Assembly (NCBI GenBank): GCA_017516865.1
Contig: JAFXAU010000031.1
Coordinates: forward strand, 1-64,000
From: Bacteroidales bacterium
Lineage (GTDB): Bacteria > Bacteroidota > Bacteroidia > Bacteroidales > UBA1715
DNA: 64,000 nucleotides
Direction of reading: 5' to 3'
Every line of letters begins with the position of its first letter. Positions within the stretch are counted from its first letter, which is position 1. A model generated the notes under the pieces. That model saw only the letters and a list, made by a program, of their open reading frames with translations, searched no databases and was not told where the DNA came from. Below, piece after piece: positions 44,215 through 52,510 of this stretch. The position numbers and the translations under genes were made by a program.

Positions 44215-44301
44215 GATAGTTTCAAGTTAATAATTGTTCATAACTAAAGCTGCACGAACATCCCATTTCCCACAATTTATCGGAAATTTGGACGTTTTTA
44301 C

Positions 44302-45309
44302 ATGGCAATGATTGAAGCAATACGAAATATTAGATTTTTTTCATACGAGAACCCTGAATATTTTTGGCTGCTCCTGCTATTGGTGCCGATAATTGCGTGG
44401 TATATTTGGAAACACACGAACCTGTTTGCACACGTGAACACGCCAACGTTACAGGATTTAGAAGGCATTCCTTCGTCGCCAAAGAAATATCTGATACATA
44501 TTCCATTTGCATTGCGTCTGCTTGCGTTGGCATTCGCAATAGTTGCGCTCGCCCGCCCCGTTTCCGTCGATACCTATTCTGACTCAACAACTTACGGAGT
44601 AGATATTGTTCTTTCGATGGACGTTTCGTCGAGTATGCTTGCTATGGACCTGAAACCCAACAGAATAGAAGCATCGAAAGATGTGGCGGCAAATTTCATA
44701 AACAACCGCCCGTACGACCGCATGGGACTGGTGGTGTTCGCCTCGGAATGTTTTACGCAATGTCCGCTCACTACCGACCACGTGACCTTGCTCAACCAAC
44801 TCAACGAACTTGAATGCGGAATGATTAACGACGGTACTGCAATCGGCATGGGACTCGCCCTCGCCGTTGGCAGACTGAAAGACAGCAAGGCAATCAGCAA
44901 AGTAATCGTGCTCTTGACCGATGGCGACAACAACAGTGGCGACATTGATCCGATAACCGCAGCCGAACTTGCCGTTAAATTCGGCATACGCGTCTATACC
45001 ATTGGCGTGGGACGCAAAGGCGATGTACCCTATCCTACGCCATACGGAACGCAAATGGTTCAAAACAGTTTCAACGAAGCACCGCTCATGAAAATTTCCA
45101 AAATGACTAACGGTCAATACTTTAGAGCAACAAACAAAAATGAACTAACCAAAATCTACAACACAATCGATTCGCTTGAAAAGACCAAAATCGAAGATTA
45201 TAAATTCACCCAGAAAAAAGAAGAATTTATGCCATTCGCCTTGCTTGCAATCCTTATGCTCGCACTTGAATTTATATTGTCTCACACTATTTGTAAACGA
45301 TTCCCGTAA
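44302..45309 (+). CDS. batA: VWA-domain membrane protein, BatA type
   Basis: A 335-aa protein with N-terminal TM helices (FWLLLLLVPIIAWYIW, LRLLALAFAIVALARP), a von Willebrand A domain with MIDAS DVSSSM (DxSxS, about 109-114), and a C-terminal TM (FALLAILMLALEFIL). Bat (Bacteroides aerotolerance) proteins occur in a MoxR-linked operon in Bacteroidota. Here only batA and batB are present; moxR, DUF58, batC and batD are absent from the window. TAATG overlap with batB. Confidence 0.88.
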   Translation: MAMIEAIRNIRFFSYENPEYFWLLLLLVPIIAWYIWKHTNLFAHVNTPTLQDLEGIPSSPKKYLIHIPFALRLLALAFAIVALARPVSVDTYSDSTTYGVDIVLSMDVSSSMLAMDLKPNRIEASKDVAANFINNRPYDRMGLVVFASECFTQCPLTTDHVTLLNQLNELECGMINDGTAIGMGLALAVGRLKDSKAISKVIVLLTDGDNNSGDIDPITAAELAVKFGIRVYTIGVGRKGDVPYPTPYGTQMVQNSFNEAPLMKISKMTNGQYFRATNKNELTKIYNTIDSLEKTKIEDYKFTQKKEEFMPFALLAILMLALEFILSHTICKRFP

Positions 45310-46343
45310 TGAACGAAAGTAATTTCAGATTTGCATATCCCGACCACTTGTACGCCTTGATTGGCGTTGGTGTCTGCATTGTCGTTTACGTGCTGTATAG
45401 AATTATCGAACAAAGAAAACTCAAACAACTAGCCGACAAAGAGTTACTATCTATTATTGTACCCGATTATTCTGCATTCCGAAAACATCTAAAATTCGTG
45501 CTGTTCACCCTTGCCGCCGTGTTTTTCATCATTGCGTGGGCTCAGCCACAATATGGCGTTAAGAAACAAAATGTTAAGAAAAAAGGCGTGGAAATAGCCA
45601 TTGCACTTGATGTTTCAAACAGTATGCTTGCAGAAGACATAAAACCGAACCGTATTGAAAAAGCAAAATTTTCTATTCAGAGAATCATTAACAAATTGGA
45701 ACAGAATAAAATAAGCATAATCACCTTTGCCGGCGAGGCATACATTCAACTGCCAATGACAACCGACGTGGGTGCGTCGAAATTGTTCCTGCAAAACATC
45801 AGCACCAGCAGCATCGAAAAACAAGGAACTGCCATTGGAGCAGCAATTTCAAAGTGTATGCGTTCATTTTCCGGCAACGACAAAGTGGCTAAGACCATCA
45901 TCGTCATAAGCGACGGAGAAAACCACGAAGACGATGCCGTGGGAATAGCCCAGCAGGCACGGGAAAAAGGCATCTGTGTCCACACCGTGGGCATGGGAAC
46001 AACCAATGGCGTGCCGATTCCAATTAAAAACCAATATGGTCAGACCAACTTTTTGATGGACAGAAACGGCAGTCCCGTGACGACGAAACTCAACGAACAA
46101 ATGTTACAAGAAATTGCGGCTGCCGGCGGCGGTGTATATTCACGCGAAGACTTCTCTCCCATTATCAAAGCCCTCGACGATATGGAAAAATCCGACTTCG
46201 AGGCACAGGAATTCAACGTGTATAATGAACGATTTCAAGTATTCTTAATACTTGGATTAGTTTGTTTACTGCTCGAATTCTGTATTTTAGACCGAAAAAA
46301 CAAATGGTTGAAGAAAATCGACGTGTTTAAAATCAAAATATAA
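45309..46343 (+). CDS. batB: VWA-domain membrane protein, BatB type
   Basis: A 344-aa partner of batA, with two N-terminal TM segments (LYALIGVGVCIVVYVLYRI, LFTLAAVFFIIAWAQP), VWA with MIDAS DVSNSMLAEDIKPNRIEK, FAGEAYIQLPMT, SDGENHEDD, and a C-terminal TM (VFLILGLVCLLLEFCIL). It overlaps batA by one base. The usual following TPR/BatC and BatD genes are missing; a minus-strand gene follows. Confidence 0.88.
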   Translation: MNESNFRFAYPDHLYALIGVGVCIVVYVLYRIIEQRKLKQLADKELLSIIVPDYSAFRKHLKFVLFTLAAVFFIIAWAQPQYGVKKQNVKKKGVEIAIALDVSNSMLAEDIKPNRIEKAKFSIQRIINKLEQNKISIITFAGEAYIQLPMTTDVGASKLFLQNISTSSIEKQGTAIGAAISKCMRSFSGNDKVAKTIIVISDGENHEDDAVGIAQQAREKGICVHTVGMGTTNGVPIPIKNQYGQTNFLMDRNGSPVTTKLNEQMLQEIAAAGGGVYSREDFSPIIKALDDMEKSDFEAQEFNVYNERFQVFLILGLVCLLLEFCILDRKNKWLKKIDVFKIKI

Positions 46344-46427
46344 CTTTCCCCAGACTTCGCTCCAATAGAACCCGCCGCCCCATAAAAGGGCAGGCTCCGT
46401 CGTTGTGTATTTATTCGATGGTATTCT

Positions 46428-47039
46428 TTACTTCTTACAAGTTGGTTCCCAGATAGTTGCAGGAACTTCTATGCCAGACTGTTTGAGCGTTGCTACGCAG
46501 AGTTCTTGCTTAGAAATTTGTAATTTCTGAGTCACTATCTCAAATCGTTGAGATAGAATAGCAAACGTCTGAGTTAAATCGACTTTCCACCCCGTGGATT
46601 CTTTTACAAACCTATGTTGAACCGTAGAACTTTTAACCGTAGCGTAGGCAGTATCTCCCTGTATAGTGATTGTTTCTAAAGGTAGTGCCGCTCCGGTCAT
46701 TCCCTCTTGCAATGCGTTGAGCAAAAGGTCTTTACCCGTGTTCATTCCGCAGAGAAGCGACGCATCGGTCCGTGCCCTGATAGTGAGTGTCATAAATATA
46801 TCAACAGCAGGCATGGCGGCAAGAGTAGTAGAATCGGCAGTCTTGCAAAGACCTAAAAGTTTTGAATAACACTCAACCGACGATGTGGTCAAACAACGCA
46901 CGGCTTCTTCGGCGTCGTGTTTCGAAGCTGCTTTATCGTATGCGGCATACACAGTCTTAATTGCTTTAATATCTTCCTTTTGCGCAAGAACGCTCGCGCC
47001 AACTGATATACAAATGATGAGGGAAAGGATTTTTTTCAT
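46428..47039 (-). CDS. secreted/periplasmic protein of unknown function
   Basis: A 203-aa protein with signal peptide MKKILSLIICISVGASVLAQ. The mature part starts with a helix (KAIKTVYAAYDKAASKHDAEE) and a beta-rich stretch (TITIQGDTAYATVKSSTVQHRFVKESTGWKVDL) like an NTF2/SnoaL-type fold. No catalytic residues recognised. It is 18 bases downstream of the nitroreductase gene, so likely co-transcribed with it. Confidence 0.68.
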   Translation of the reverse strand: MKKILSLIICISVGASVLAQKEDIKAIKTVYAAYDKAASKHDAEEAVRCLTTSSVECYSKLLGLCKTADSTTLAAMPAVDIFMTLTIRARTDASLLCGMNTGKDLLLNALQEGMTGAALPLETITIQGDTAYATVKSSTVQHRFVKESTGWKVDLTQTFAILSQRFEIVTQKLQISKQELCVATLKQSGIEVPATIWEPTCKK

Positions 47040-47057
47040 AACATTTAGATTTTATAA

Positions 47058-47672
47058 TTAAAAGAACGTCACCACCTCGTCGAACGGACGGTGTGTGGGT
47101 TGTTTGGGCTCGCCGTCACGGTACCCTAACGCTATTACAGCCATAACGGTTTCGTTCGATGGAATACCGAACAATTTGCACAACGCCTCGGAGTCGCGCA
47201 TGCCCATTATAAGTGTGTCAAATCCCATTGCACGTGCCTTCATAATCAAATAGCAATTGCTCAAGCCGTTGTCGTATGCACCCCAACCTTCGCCAATTTC
47301 GTTGAGCGGTTCACCATCGAAAAATCCCGACTTTCCTTTTTCAAACGTGGAAACAATCAACACAGGAGCATGTTCGATGCGTGATTTATTGCGTCCCACA
47401 AGGTTCTGCACAGCTTCGACTTTTTCCTTACTCATAGCCACATAGTATTTCGTCGGCTGCTGATTTGCCCACGACGGAGCTTCCTGAACTGCGGTGAGAA
47501 GTTCGCGCACTTCGGCTTCCGAAATTGTTTTTGTGGAATCGTAACTACGTATGCTTCTGCGCGATGCAAGCACGTCGTCGAACGAAGGAGAAGAAGACGT
47601 TTGTGTTGAATTATTACAACCTGTAATCATAAGGGCAATCAATGCCACACTAAAAAGAATATTTTTGCTCAT
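47058..47672 (-). CDS. nitroreductase-family lipoprotein
   Basis: A 204-aa protein with signal peptide and lipobox ITGC (Cys19), then a nitroreductase domain (VLASRRSIRSYDS, EAPSWANQQPTKYYV, GWGAYDNGLSNCYLIMKARAMGFDT, VMAVIALGYRDGEPK). Nitroreductases are normally cytoplasmic FMN enzymes; the lipoprotein signal suggests an extracytoplasmic, membrane-tethered form. A -7 box lies at 47695-47702. Substrate unknown. Confidence 0.88.
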   Translation of the reverse strand: MSKNILFSVALIALMITGCNNSTQTSSSPSFDDVLASRRSIRSYDSTKTISEAEVRELLTAVQEAPSWANQQPTKYYVAMSKEKVEAVQNLVGRNKSRIEHAPVLIVSTFEKGKSGFFDGEPLNEIGEGWGAYDNGLSNCYLIMKARAMGFDTLIMGMRDSEALCKLFGIPSNETVMAVIALGYRDGEPKQPTHRPFDEVVTFF

Positions 47673-47694
47673 AGTACATTAATTTTTGTAGATG

Positions 47695-47702
47695 CAAATA
47701 TA
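47695..47702 (-). promoter_or_regulatory. -7 box of nitroreductase gene (CAAATATA on plus strand)
   Basis: Reverse complement TATATTTG matches TAnnTTTG, 22 bases before the start. Confidence 0.55.
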
Positions 47703-47786
47703 GTGATTATTTAAACTCAATACACACCTACAAAATCAGTAAAATGCTTCCATTCCATCGATGTTTTCAAATGACAAGGATAGATT

Positions 47787-47816
47787 TCACGCCTCGCTTT
47801 GCTCGGCATACGACGC
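47787..47816. repeat. degenerate CTCGCTTTGCTCGGCAT repeat
   Basis: AGATTTCACGCCTCGCTTTG followed by CTCGGCATACGACGC resembles the units at 39959 and 40070. Intergenic between nitroreductase and nhaD. Confidence 0.4.
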
Positions 47817-47854
47817 ACCTTGAGACATCTAATCATTGAGCATTGTACATTTAA

Positions 47855-47878
47855 AAAGGCCGCCTTACGGCAGCCTTT
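47855..47878 (-). terminator. terminator of nhaD
   Basis: AAAGGC and GCC arms (47855-47864) pair with GGC and GCCTTT (47869-47878) with two bulged bases; on the minus strand it is followed by a T-run (AAAAA at 47853-47857 on plus). Confidence 0.6.
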
Positions 47879-47914
47879 GAATTACAATGTAGTATAACAT
47901 CGTGACAAATTCTA

Positions 47915-49201
47915 CTACAATCCCAAGTAAATACAAAGCACACCCAAAAAATAGCCAATTACAGCCAACCAGCTGATGTGTTTCAAATACCAGATGAAAT
48001 CGATTTTTTCCAATCCCATTGCGGCAACACCAGCAGCAGAACCTATAATGAGTATGGAACCACCCGTTCCTGCACAATAGGCAAGCATTGACCAAAACGT
48101 ACCATCAACGGCAAATTCAGATATACTTGGATCAATAGCATACATGCCCATTGTAGCGGCAACCAACGGAACATTGTCGATGATTGACGAAAGCAGTCCG
48201 ATAACACTATCAATTACAAAGATATTTCCATTTGTCACATCTCGGAGCCATTCCGACATTTTTCCCAATTGACCTGTCGCCCCTAAGGCGCCAACTGCAG
48301 TAAGGATTCCAAGAAAGAAAAAAATCGTTGAAGTATCAACGTGTTTCAGACACTGAGCAACAGAAAGACGCTCCCTCTTTTCGTCTTGGGAATGGGATAA
48401 TTGTATATGGCTGAGCAGCCAGATTATTCCTAAACTCAGCAGCATTCCCATAAATGGTGGCAAATGTGTGAACGTTTTGAAAACAGGTACAAACAGCAAA
48501 AGAGACACGCCCAAAATTAAATATCCTCTTTGCTCAGCTACCGAAGTGTGAATTTCTTTGTTGCAATTACTTTCAGGACGTACAAGTTCACCTTTGAGTG
48601 TGAAGGAAAACACTACTAACGGTACTATAAGCGAAATCAGGCTTGGTATAAAAACACACTTGATTATGTTCAAGGCGGTGATTTGACCTCCAATCCATAA
48701 CATAATTGTTGTAACATCGCCAATTGGCGACCACGCCCCACCTGCGTTTGCGGCAATAACCACAATACTTGCAAATGTCCACCGTGTTTCCTTATCATTA
48801 ATGAGTTTTCGAAGCAATGATAAGATTACAATTGTAGTGGTAAGATTGTCAAGCACTGCCGACATAAAAAATGTAAGAATACCGATAAGCCACATCAAAT
48901 TCACCTTCTTTGTCGCATTGATTTTGTCGGTTATGACTTTAAAACCATCGTGACAGTCAACAATTTCGACAATCGTCATTGCCGCAAAAAGGAAAAACAA
49001 TGTTTGTGCCGTTTCCGCCAAATTCTCATTGAGTGACGCAACAACGTCATTGATGTCGTTTTCTCCGAAAACGATGAAAATAGTCCACGTAAGCACGCCA
49101 ATCAATAAGGCAATTGCCGCCTTGTCGAGTTTCAACGGATGTTCTAAGGCTATACAAAGATAGCCAAGAACAAAAACAATGATTATTGCATTTGAATACA
49201 T
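47915..49201 (-). CDS. nhaD: NhaD-type Na+/H+ antiporter
   Basis: A 428-aa integral membrane protein of the ion transporter superfamily with about eleven TM helices. NhaD-type features are FFLFAAMTIVEIVDCHDGF, MSAVLDNLTTTIVILSLLRKL, ANAGGAWSPIGDVTTIMLW and SSIIDNVPLVAATMGMY. It exports Na+ in exchange for H+, plausibly working with the Rnf pump if Rnf moves Na+ here. The start at 49201 (MYSNAIIIVFVLG) is chosen; the longer frame to 49225 overlaps the preceding gene. The upstream 154-aa gene is adjacent on the same strand. Confidence 0.92.
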   Translation of the reverse strand: MYSNAIIIVFVLGYLCIALEHPLKLDKAAIALLIGVLTWTIFIVFGENDINDVVASLNENLAETAQTLFFLFAAMTIVEIVDCHDGFKVITDKINATKKVNLMWLIGILTFFMSAVLDNLTTTIVILSLLRKLINDKETRWTFASIVVIAANAGGAWSPIGDVTTIMLWIGGQITALNIIKCVFIPSLISLIVPLVVFSFTLKGELVRPESNCNKEIHTSVAEQRGYLILGVSLLLFVPVFKTFTHLPPFMGMLLSLGIIWLLSHIQLSHSQDEKRERLSVAQCLKHVDTSTIFFFLGILTAVGALGATGQLGKMSEWLRDVTNGNIFVIDSVIGLLSSIIDNVPLVAATMGMYAIDPSISEFAVDGTFWSMLAYCAGTGGSILIIGSAAGVAAMGLEKIDFIWYLKHISWLAVIGYFLGVLCIYLGL

Positions 49202-49212
49202 ATCCTTACATA

Positions 49213-49677
49213 TTAATTCATGCAATCATTACAAAGTTTTTTCCATCGTTCCGCTGATTGCAGTTCTCCGTTCAACGTGAAACCGTCGGTGTCGGCATTG
49301 TAGAAAACAAGGTTGATGTTTTCTTTCCCCTTCGTTTTCGGGGTAAACACAAGTTCAACCATTTCGACCGAAGTGCTGGCAGAGCCGAGAGAACTGCTTG
49401 TGATGACACGACAGGAGGAATACTCCGTCAAGTCGATGATTTGCGTTTCGCAAGCTACGTCTTCTTGATGAATGAAGTAACATTTTTTGTCGATTTTGTC
49501 AATAGCTATCAAATGACCATTCCAATGTTCTTGGTTCGATATGATTGCCGATTTTGTCATTTCTGAAAATTCTTTTCTAATAACTGCATTTTTTTTGTTG
49601 TTCTTGTAGTTCAACAGCACGATGGGCAATACAATGGCAGCTATGAGGATTATTCCTATTAAATATGTTGTGTTCAT
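49213..49677 (-). CDS. membrane-anchored protein of unknown function
   Basis: A 154-aa protein with one N-terminal TM (YLIGIILIAAIVLPIVLL) and a soluble domain (KSAIISNQEHWNGHLIAID, CYFIHQEDVACETQIIDLTEYSS, VELVFTPKTKGKENINLVFYNAD). Similar proteins occur scattered in Bacteroidota without known function. Its stop lies 11 bases before the nhaD start, suggesting an operon and a possible link to ion homeostasis by context only. Confidence 0.7.
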   Translation of the reverse strand: MNTTYLIGIILIAAIVLPIVLLNYKNNKKNAVIRKEFSEMTKSAIISNQEHWNGHLIAIDKIDKKCYFIHQEDVACETQIIDLTEYSSCRVITSSSLGSASTSVEMVELVFTPKTKGKENINLVFYNADTDGFTLNGELQSAERWKKLCNDCMN

Positions 49678-49788
49678 TTTTTTATTTTTTGATAAAACTA
49701 TAATGGGTTATAAATAAACAATCTAACATAGCCGTTTTAGAAACAGTTATGTCGTTTTTTGTTTTGAAAGATAGGTTGTAAATACTAC

Positions 49789-50148
49789 TTACAAGAAATA
49801 GTTAAAGGGATAAATAATATCGGTGTTTGAGAAAATCCGAATGTTTTGTTGTCGTATAGGATGACAGAAATATGCATATTCTGCTGGCTTAACTTGAATT
49901 TCTGCTAATCGGAATGAATAATTGTCGTCATGTATCTTTTTTACGGGAGATTTGCAAATATTTATAAGCGAGGCAATTGTGTTTGAGGGGAGTTTCTGAC
50001 TTCCGATTTGCATTTCAACATAGTCGATATATGCTTTTTCGGATGAATAAGTCCGTTCGGTAACGATACAGTCATTACCAAACATCACCATAATGGTAAT
50101 GTAGAAACACGCCGCTAATACGGCTCCAATTGAATGTAATTGTTTCAT
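49789..50148 (-). CDS. small exported or membrane protein, unknown
   Basis: A 119-aa protein with one hydrophobic segment at the N-terminus (SIGAVLAACFYITIMVMFG) followed by a short soluble domain (YIDYVEMQIGSQKLPSNTIASLI). I do not recognise the family. A -7 box at 50178-50185 supports its being a real gene. Confidence 0.6.
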   Translation of the reverse strand: MKQLHSIGAVLAACFYITIMVMFGNDCIVTERTYSSEKAYIDYVEMQIGSQKLPSNTIASLINICKSPVKKIHDDNYSFRLAEIQVKPAEYAYFCHPIRQQNIRIFSNTDIIYPFNYFL

Positions 50149-50177
50149 TATACCAGAATCTCCGTTTCAAGACTTGA

Positions 50178-50185
50178 CAAACTTA
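50178..50185 (-). promoter_or_regulatory. -7 box (CAAACTTA on plus strand)
   Basis: Reverse complement TAAGTTTG matches TAnnTTTG, 29 bases before the 119-aa gene start. Confidence 0.45.
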
Positions 50186-50282
50186 CAAAGAATTTTATTC
50201 CCTTGTAGCAAGAGCATTTATAAAAAATCATATTTGTCCTGTAAATCCCCATAAATGGCGATTTACTCAAATTATTCCAAAA

Positions 50283-50290
50283 TACTTTTG
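50283..50290 (+). promoter_or_regulatory. -7 box TACTTTTG before a gene relic
   Basis: Perfect TAnnTTTG match 26 bases before an ATG at 50317 that begins a broken signal-peptide frame. Confidence 0.4.
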
Positions 50291-50316
50291 TGGTAGAATT
50301 TTAATACAAAACAACA

Positions 50317-50470
50317 ATGAAATTCAGTGTTGGTAACACTACTTGGAGTAATGCTTTGCTTATTCTGTATTATTACCGGCGAAGCACAAAGTGTTTTTTC
50401 TCGGCTAATGATGATTAATTCAAAAAAAAGAAGCCGTACCAATCGGTACGGCTCCCACTCTATTCTATAA
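50317..50470 (+). pseudogene. relic of a secreted-protein gene (signal peptide only, frameshifted)
   Basis: ATG AAA TTC at 50317-50325 is followed by one extra A (50326), then GTG at 50327 opens a frame reading VLVTLLGVMLCLFCIITGEAQS, a textbook signal peptide. Joining the two by removing the A gives MKFVLVTLLG..., so a single-base insertion seems to have broken it. The frame then runs into the fba terminator and stops at 50468-50470 with no domain. A -7 box lies upstream. Alternatively GTG 50327 begins a real 47-aa secreted peptide. Evidence is pattern only. Confidence 0.4.
50432..50453 (-). terminator. fba terminator
   Basis: AGCCGTACC (50432-50440), loop AATC, GGTACGGCT (50445-50453), perfect 9-bp stem. 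On the minus strand a T-run (A8 at 50422-50429 on plus) follows. Confidence 0.88.
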
Positions 50471-50477
50471 GAAATTC

Positions 50478-51476
50478 TTATTCAGCTTTTCCGTTAGAAC
50501 CAAGTACGTTCACGATTTTGTGAGTGTACATTTTCTTCATATTGTCACGTGCTGGACCAAGATATTTACGTGGGTCGAATTCTCCCGGTTTTTCAGCAAA
50601 TGTCTTACGGATAGCAGCAGTCATAGCCAAACGGCTGTCGGAGTCGATATTGATTTTGCAAACTGCCGACTTAGCTGCCTTACGCAATTGTTCTTCTGGA
50701 ATACCAACTGCATCAGGAAGTTTACCTCCGTATTTGTTGATTGTGTCAACTTCGTCTTGTGGAACTGAAGAAGAACCGTGAAGCACGATAGGGAAACCAG
50801 GAAGTTTCTTTTCGATTTCAGCCAAAACGTCGAATGCCAATGGAGGAGGAACTAATTTACCTTCTGCATTACGAGTACATTGTTCCGGTTTGAATTTGTA
50901 TGCACCGTGAGAAGTACCGATAGAGATTGCCAATGAATCGCAACCTGTTTTTGTAACGAAGTCGATAACCTCTTCTGGTTTTGTGTAGTGTGATTCCTCA
51001 GCTTGAACTTCGTCTTCAACACCGGCCAAAACGCCAAGTTCGCCTTCTACAGTAACATCATATTTGTGAGCGTATTCAACAACTTTCTTTGTCAATGCCA
51101 CGTTTTCGTCGTATGGAAGAGATGAACCGTCTATCATTACAGAAGAGAAGCCCATGTCAACACAGCTCTTGCAAAGTTCGAAAGAATCACCGTGGTCAAG
51201 GTGAAGAACGATTTGTGGACGTTCCCAACCCAATTCTTTTGCATACGCAACAGCACCTTCAGCCATGTAGCGAAGCAATGTTTGGTTAGCATACTGACGT
51301 GCACCTTTTGAAACTTGAAGGATAACTGGAGATTTTTGTTCAGCACAAGCCATGATGATAGCTTGAAGTTGCTCCATGTTGTTGAAGTTGAATGCAGGAA
51401 TTGCATAACCTCCGTTGATTGCTTTTGCGAACATTTCTTTTGTGTTCACCAAGCCAAGATCTTTGTAACTAATCAT
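50478..51476 (-). CDS. fba: class II fructose-bisphosphate aldolase
   Basis: A 332-aa zinc-dependent aldolase of glycolysis/gluconeogenesis. Motifs: AIPAFNFNNMEQLQAI, catalytic/metal region IVLHLDHGDSFELCKSCVDMGF, SSVMIDGSSLPYDENV, ISIGTSHGAYKF, and FPIVLHGSSSVPQDEVDTI. Length suits the subtype common in anaerobic Bacteroidota. It is preceded by a stretch with a REP-like hairpin and followed by a clean terminator, so it is monocistronic. Confidence 0.97.
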   Translation of the reverse strand: MISYKDLGLVNTKEMFAKAINGGYAIPAFNFNNMEQLQAIIMACAEQKSPVILQVSKGARQYANQTLLRYMAEGAVAYAKELGWERPQIVLHLDHGDSFELCKSCVDMGFSSVMIDGSSLPYDENVALTKKVVEYAHKYDVTVEGELGVLAGVEDEVQAEESHYTKPEEVIDFVTKTGCDSLAISIGTSHGAYKFKPEQCTRNAEGKLVPPPLAFDVLAEIEKKLPGFPIVLHGSSSVPQDEVDTINKYGGKLPDAVGIPEEQLRKAAKSAVCKINIDSDSRLAMTAAIRKTFAEKPGEFDPRKYLGPARDNMKKMYTHKIVNVLGSNGKAE

Positions 51477-51696
51477 TTTTTATACGTTAAAATTGTTAAA
51501 CAAATCAGTCAACCTTTCGGTTTTTATTTTCGTGTGCTAAAGTACGAAAAAAAAATATACAAAGAATGGATTACACAATTTTTCTCCATCTCACTTTTTA
51601 TAACCCATTGTGCATTATTATTAAAAACAAAAATTAATCACAAAATATCCCCTCTTTTCTGTTACTTTCTGTCAGCATCAATAGAAAAACCTTGTT

Positions 51697-51719
51697 CGGC
51701 TGGATTTGCAATCCAGCCG
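51697..51719. repeat. REP-like palindrome CGGCTGGATT-tgc-AATCCAGCCG
   Basis: A perfect 10-bp stem with a 3-base loop, embedded in CTTGTTCGG...CGCTGCGAGCA. It resembles Bacteroidota REP elements linked to REP-associated tyrosine transposases, though none is in the window. Confidence 0.65.
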
Positions 51720-51845
51720 CTGCGAGCATAAGTTTTTTAAAATCCTCTGTTACTGTCTGTCTAAGATGACAGATATAGCAAATCTATTTTGTTCCATTTC
51801 TTTTTTATTTTAATCACTTGTTTTAAACAAACGATTAAATTTTTG

Positions 51846-51853
51846 TATATTTG
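51846..51853 (+). promoter_or_regulatory. -7 box TATATTTG of TetR gene
   Basis: Perfect TAnnTTTG match 15 bases before ATG 51869, implying a leader of under 10 bases. Confidence 0.6.
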
Positions 51854-51868
51854 CAAAAAAAATAAACA

Positions 51869-52462
51869 ATGAGCAATTCATTCGCTGAACAGAAAATTAA
51901 AGATGCGGCACGAAAGGTGTTTCAAGCCAAAGGATACGATGCGGCACGGACAAGGGACATTGCCGAAGAAGCGGGCGTAAACCTTGCTCTTATCAATTAT
52001 TATTATAGAAGCAAGGAATCTTTGTTTGAGGAAATTATGGGTGATTCCATCCTGTCGTTCCGAAACGCGATTATTGGTATAACAAACGATTCTAACACGT
52101 CGGTCAGACAAAAAATTGAAACTCTCACGAGCAACTATTTTTCAATTTTTATGCAAGAACCTGATTTACCGATATTTATATTTCTTGAAACGCAAAAAAA
52201 TCCCGATTTTATTCTTCAAAAACTGAATCCGAGCAACATAATCAAGAATAGTTTTTTCGAAAAACAGATGAAAGATTTAGGAAAAACGTCTCAAGATGTT
52301 GATCAAATTTTCATAAATCTTATGTCGCTCATAGTGTTTCCGTTTATCGGGAATGTGATTATAAAAAATGTCTGCAAAGTTGATTACGACGGCTATGTGG
52401 CACTTTTGAATCATAGAAAAAAGGAAATTCCCAATTGGATATATGCAATGTTCAATCTTTAA
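51869..52462 (+). CDS. TetR/AcrR-family transcriptional regulator
   Basis: A 197-aa regulator with an N-terminal TetR HTH (KIKDAARKVFQAKGYDAART, RDIAEEAGVNLALINYYYRSKESLFEEI, about 10-57) and a helical ligand-binding half. TetR proteins usually repress nearby genes. It lies 48 bases upstream of the dehydratase activase, same strand; the activase has its own -7 box, so regulation of that gene by this protein is plausible but unproven. Confidence 0.92.
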   Translation: MSNSFAEQKIKDAARKVFQAKGYDAARTRDIAEEAGVNLALINYYYRSKESLFEEIMGDSILSFRNAIIGITNDSNTSVRQKIETLTSNYFSIFMQEPDLPIFIFLETQKNPDFILQKLNPSNIIKNSFFEKQMKDLGKTSQDVDQIFINLMSLIVFPFIGNVIIKNVCKVDYDGYVALLNHRKKEIPNWIYAMFNL

Positions 52463-52495
52463 TACTCAACCGCAATCAGTTTGTAAAACAATTAT

Positions 52496-52503
52496 TACCT
52501 TTG
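52496..52503 (+). promoter_or_regulatory. -7 box TACCTTTG, likely leaderless transcript
   Basis: Perfect TAnnTTTG match. It ends 7 bases before ATG 52511, so the transcription start should fall on or next to the start codon. Confidence 0.55.
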
Positions 52504-52510
52504 CACCGAT

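Larger units (their letters stand above)
51477..51868. other. gene-free stretch between fba and tetR genes
   Basis: No convincing ORF. It contains the REP-like palindrome 51697-51719, two similar CTGTTACTnTCTGTC repeats (about 51658-51674 and 51748-51763), a CATTGTGCATT unit near 51605 and the TetR gene promoter. Confidence 0.5.

Noticed and set aside
44302-46343. defence system built on VWA proteins with a MoxR ATPase
   Set aside because: No MoxR or effector gene next to them; sequence and order fit BatA/BatB.
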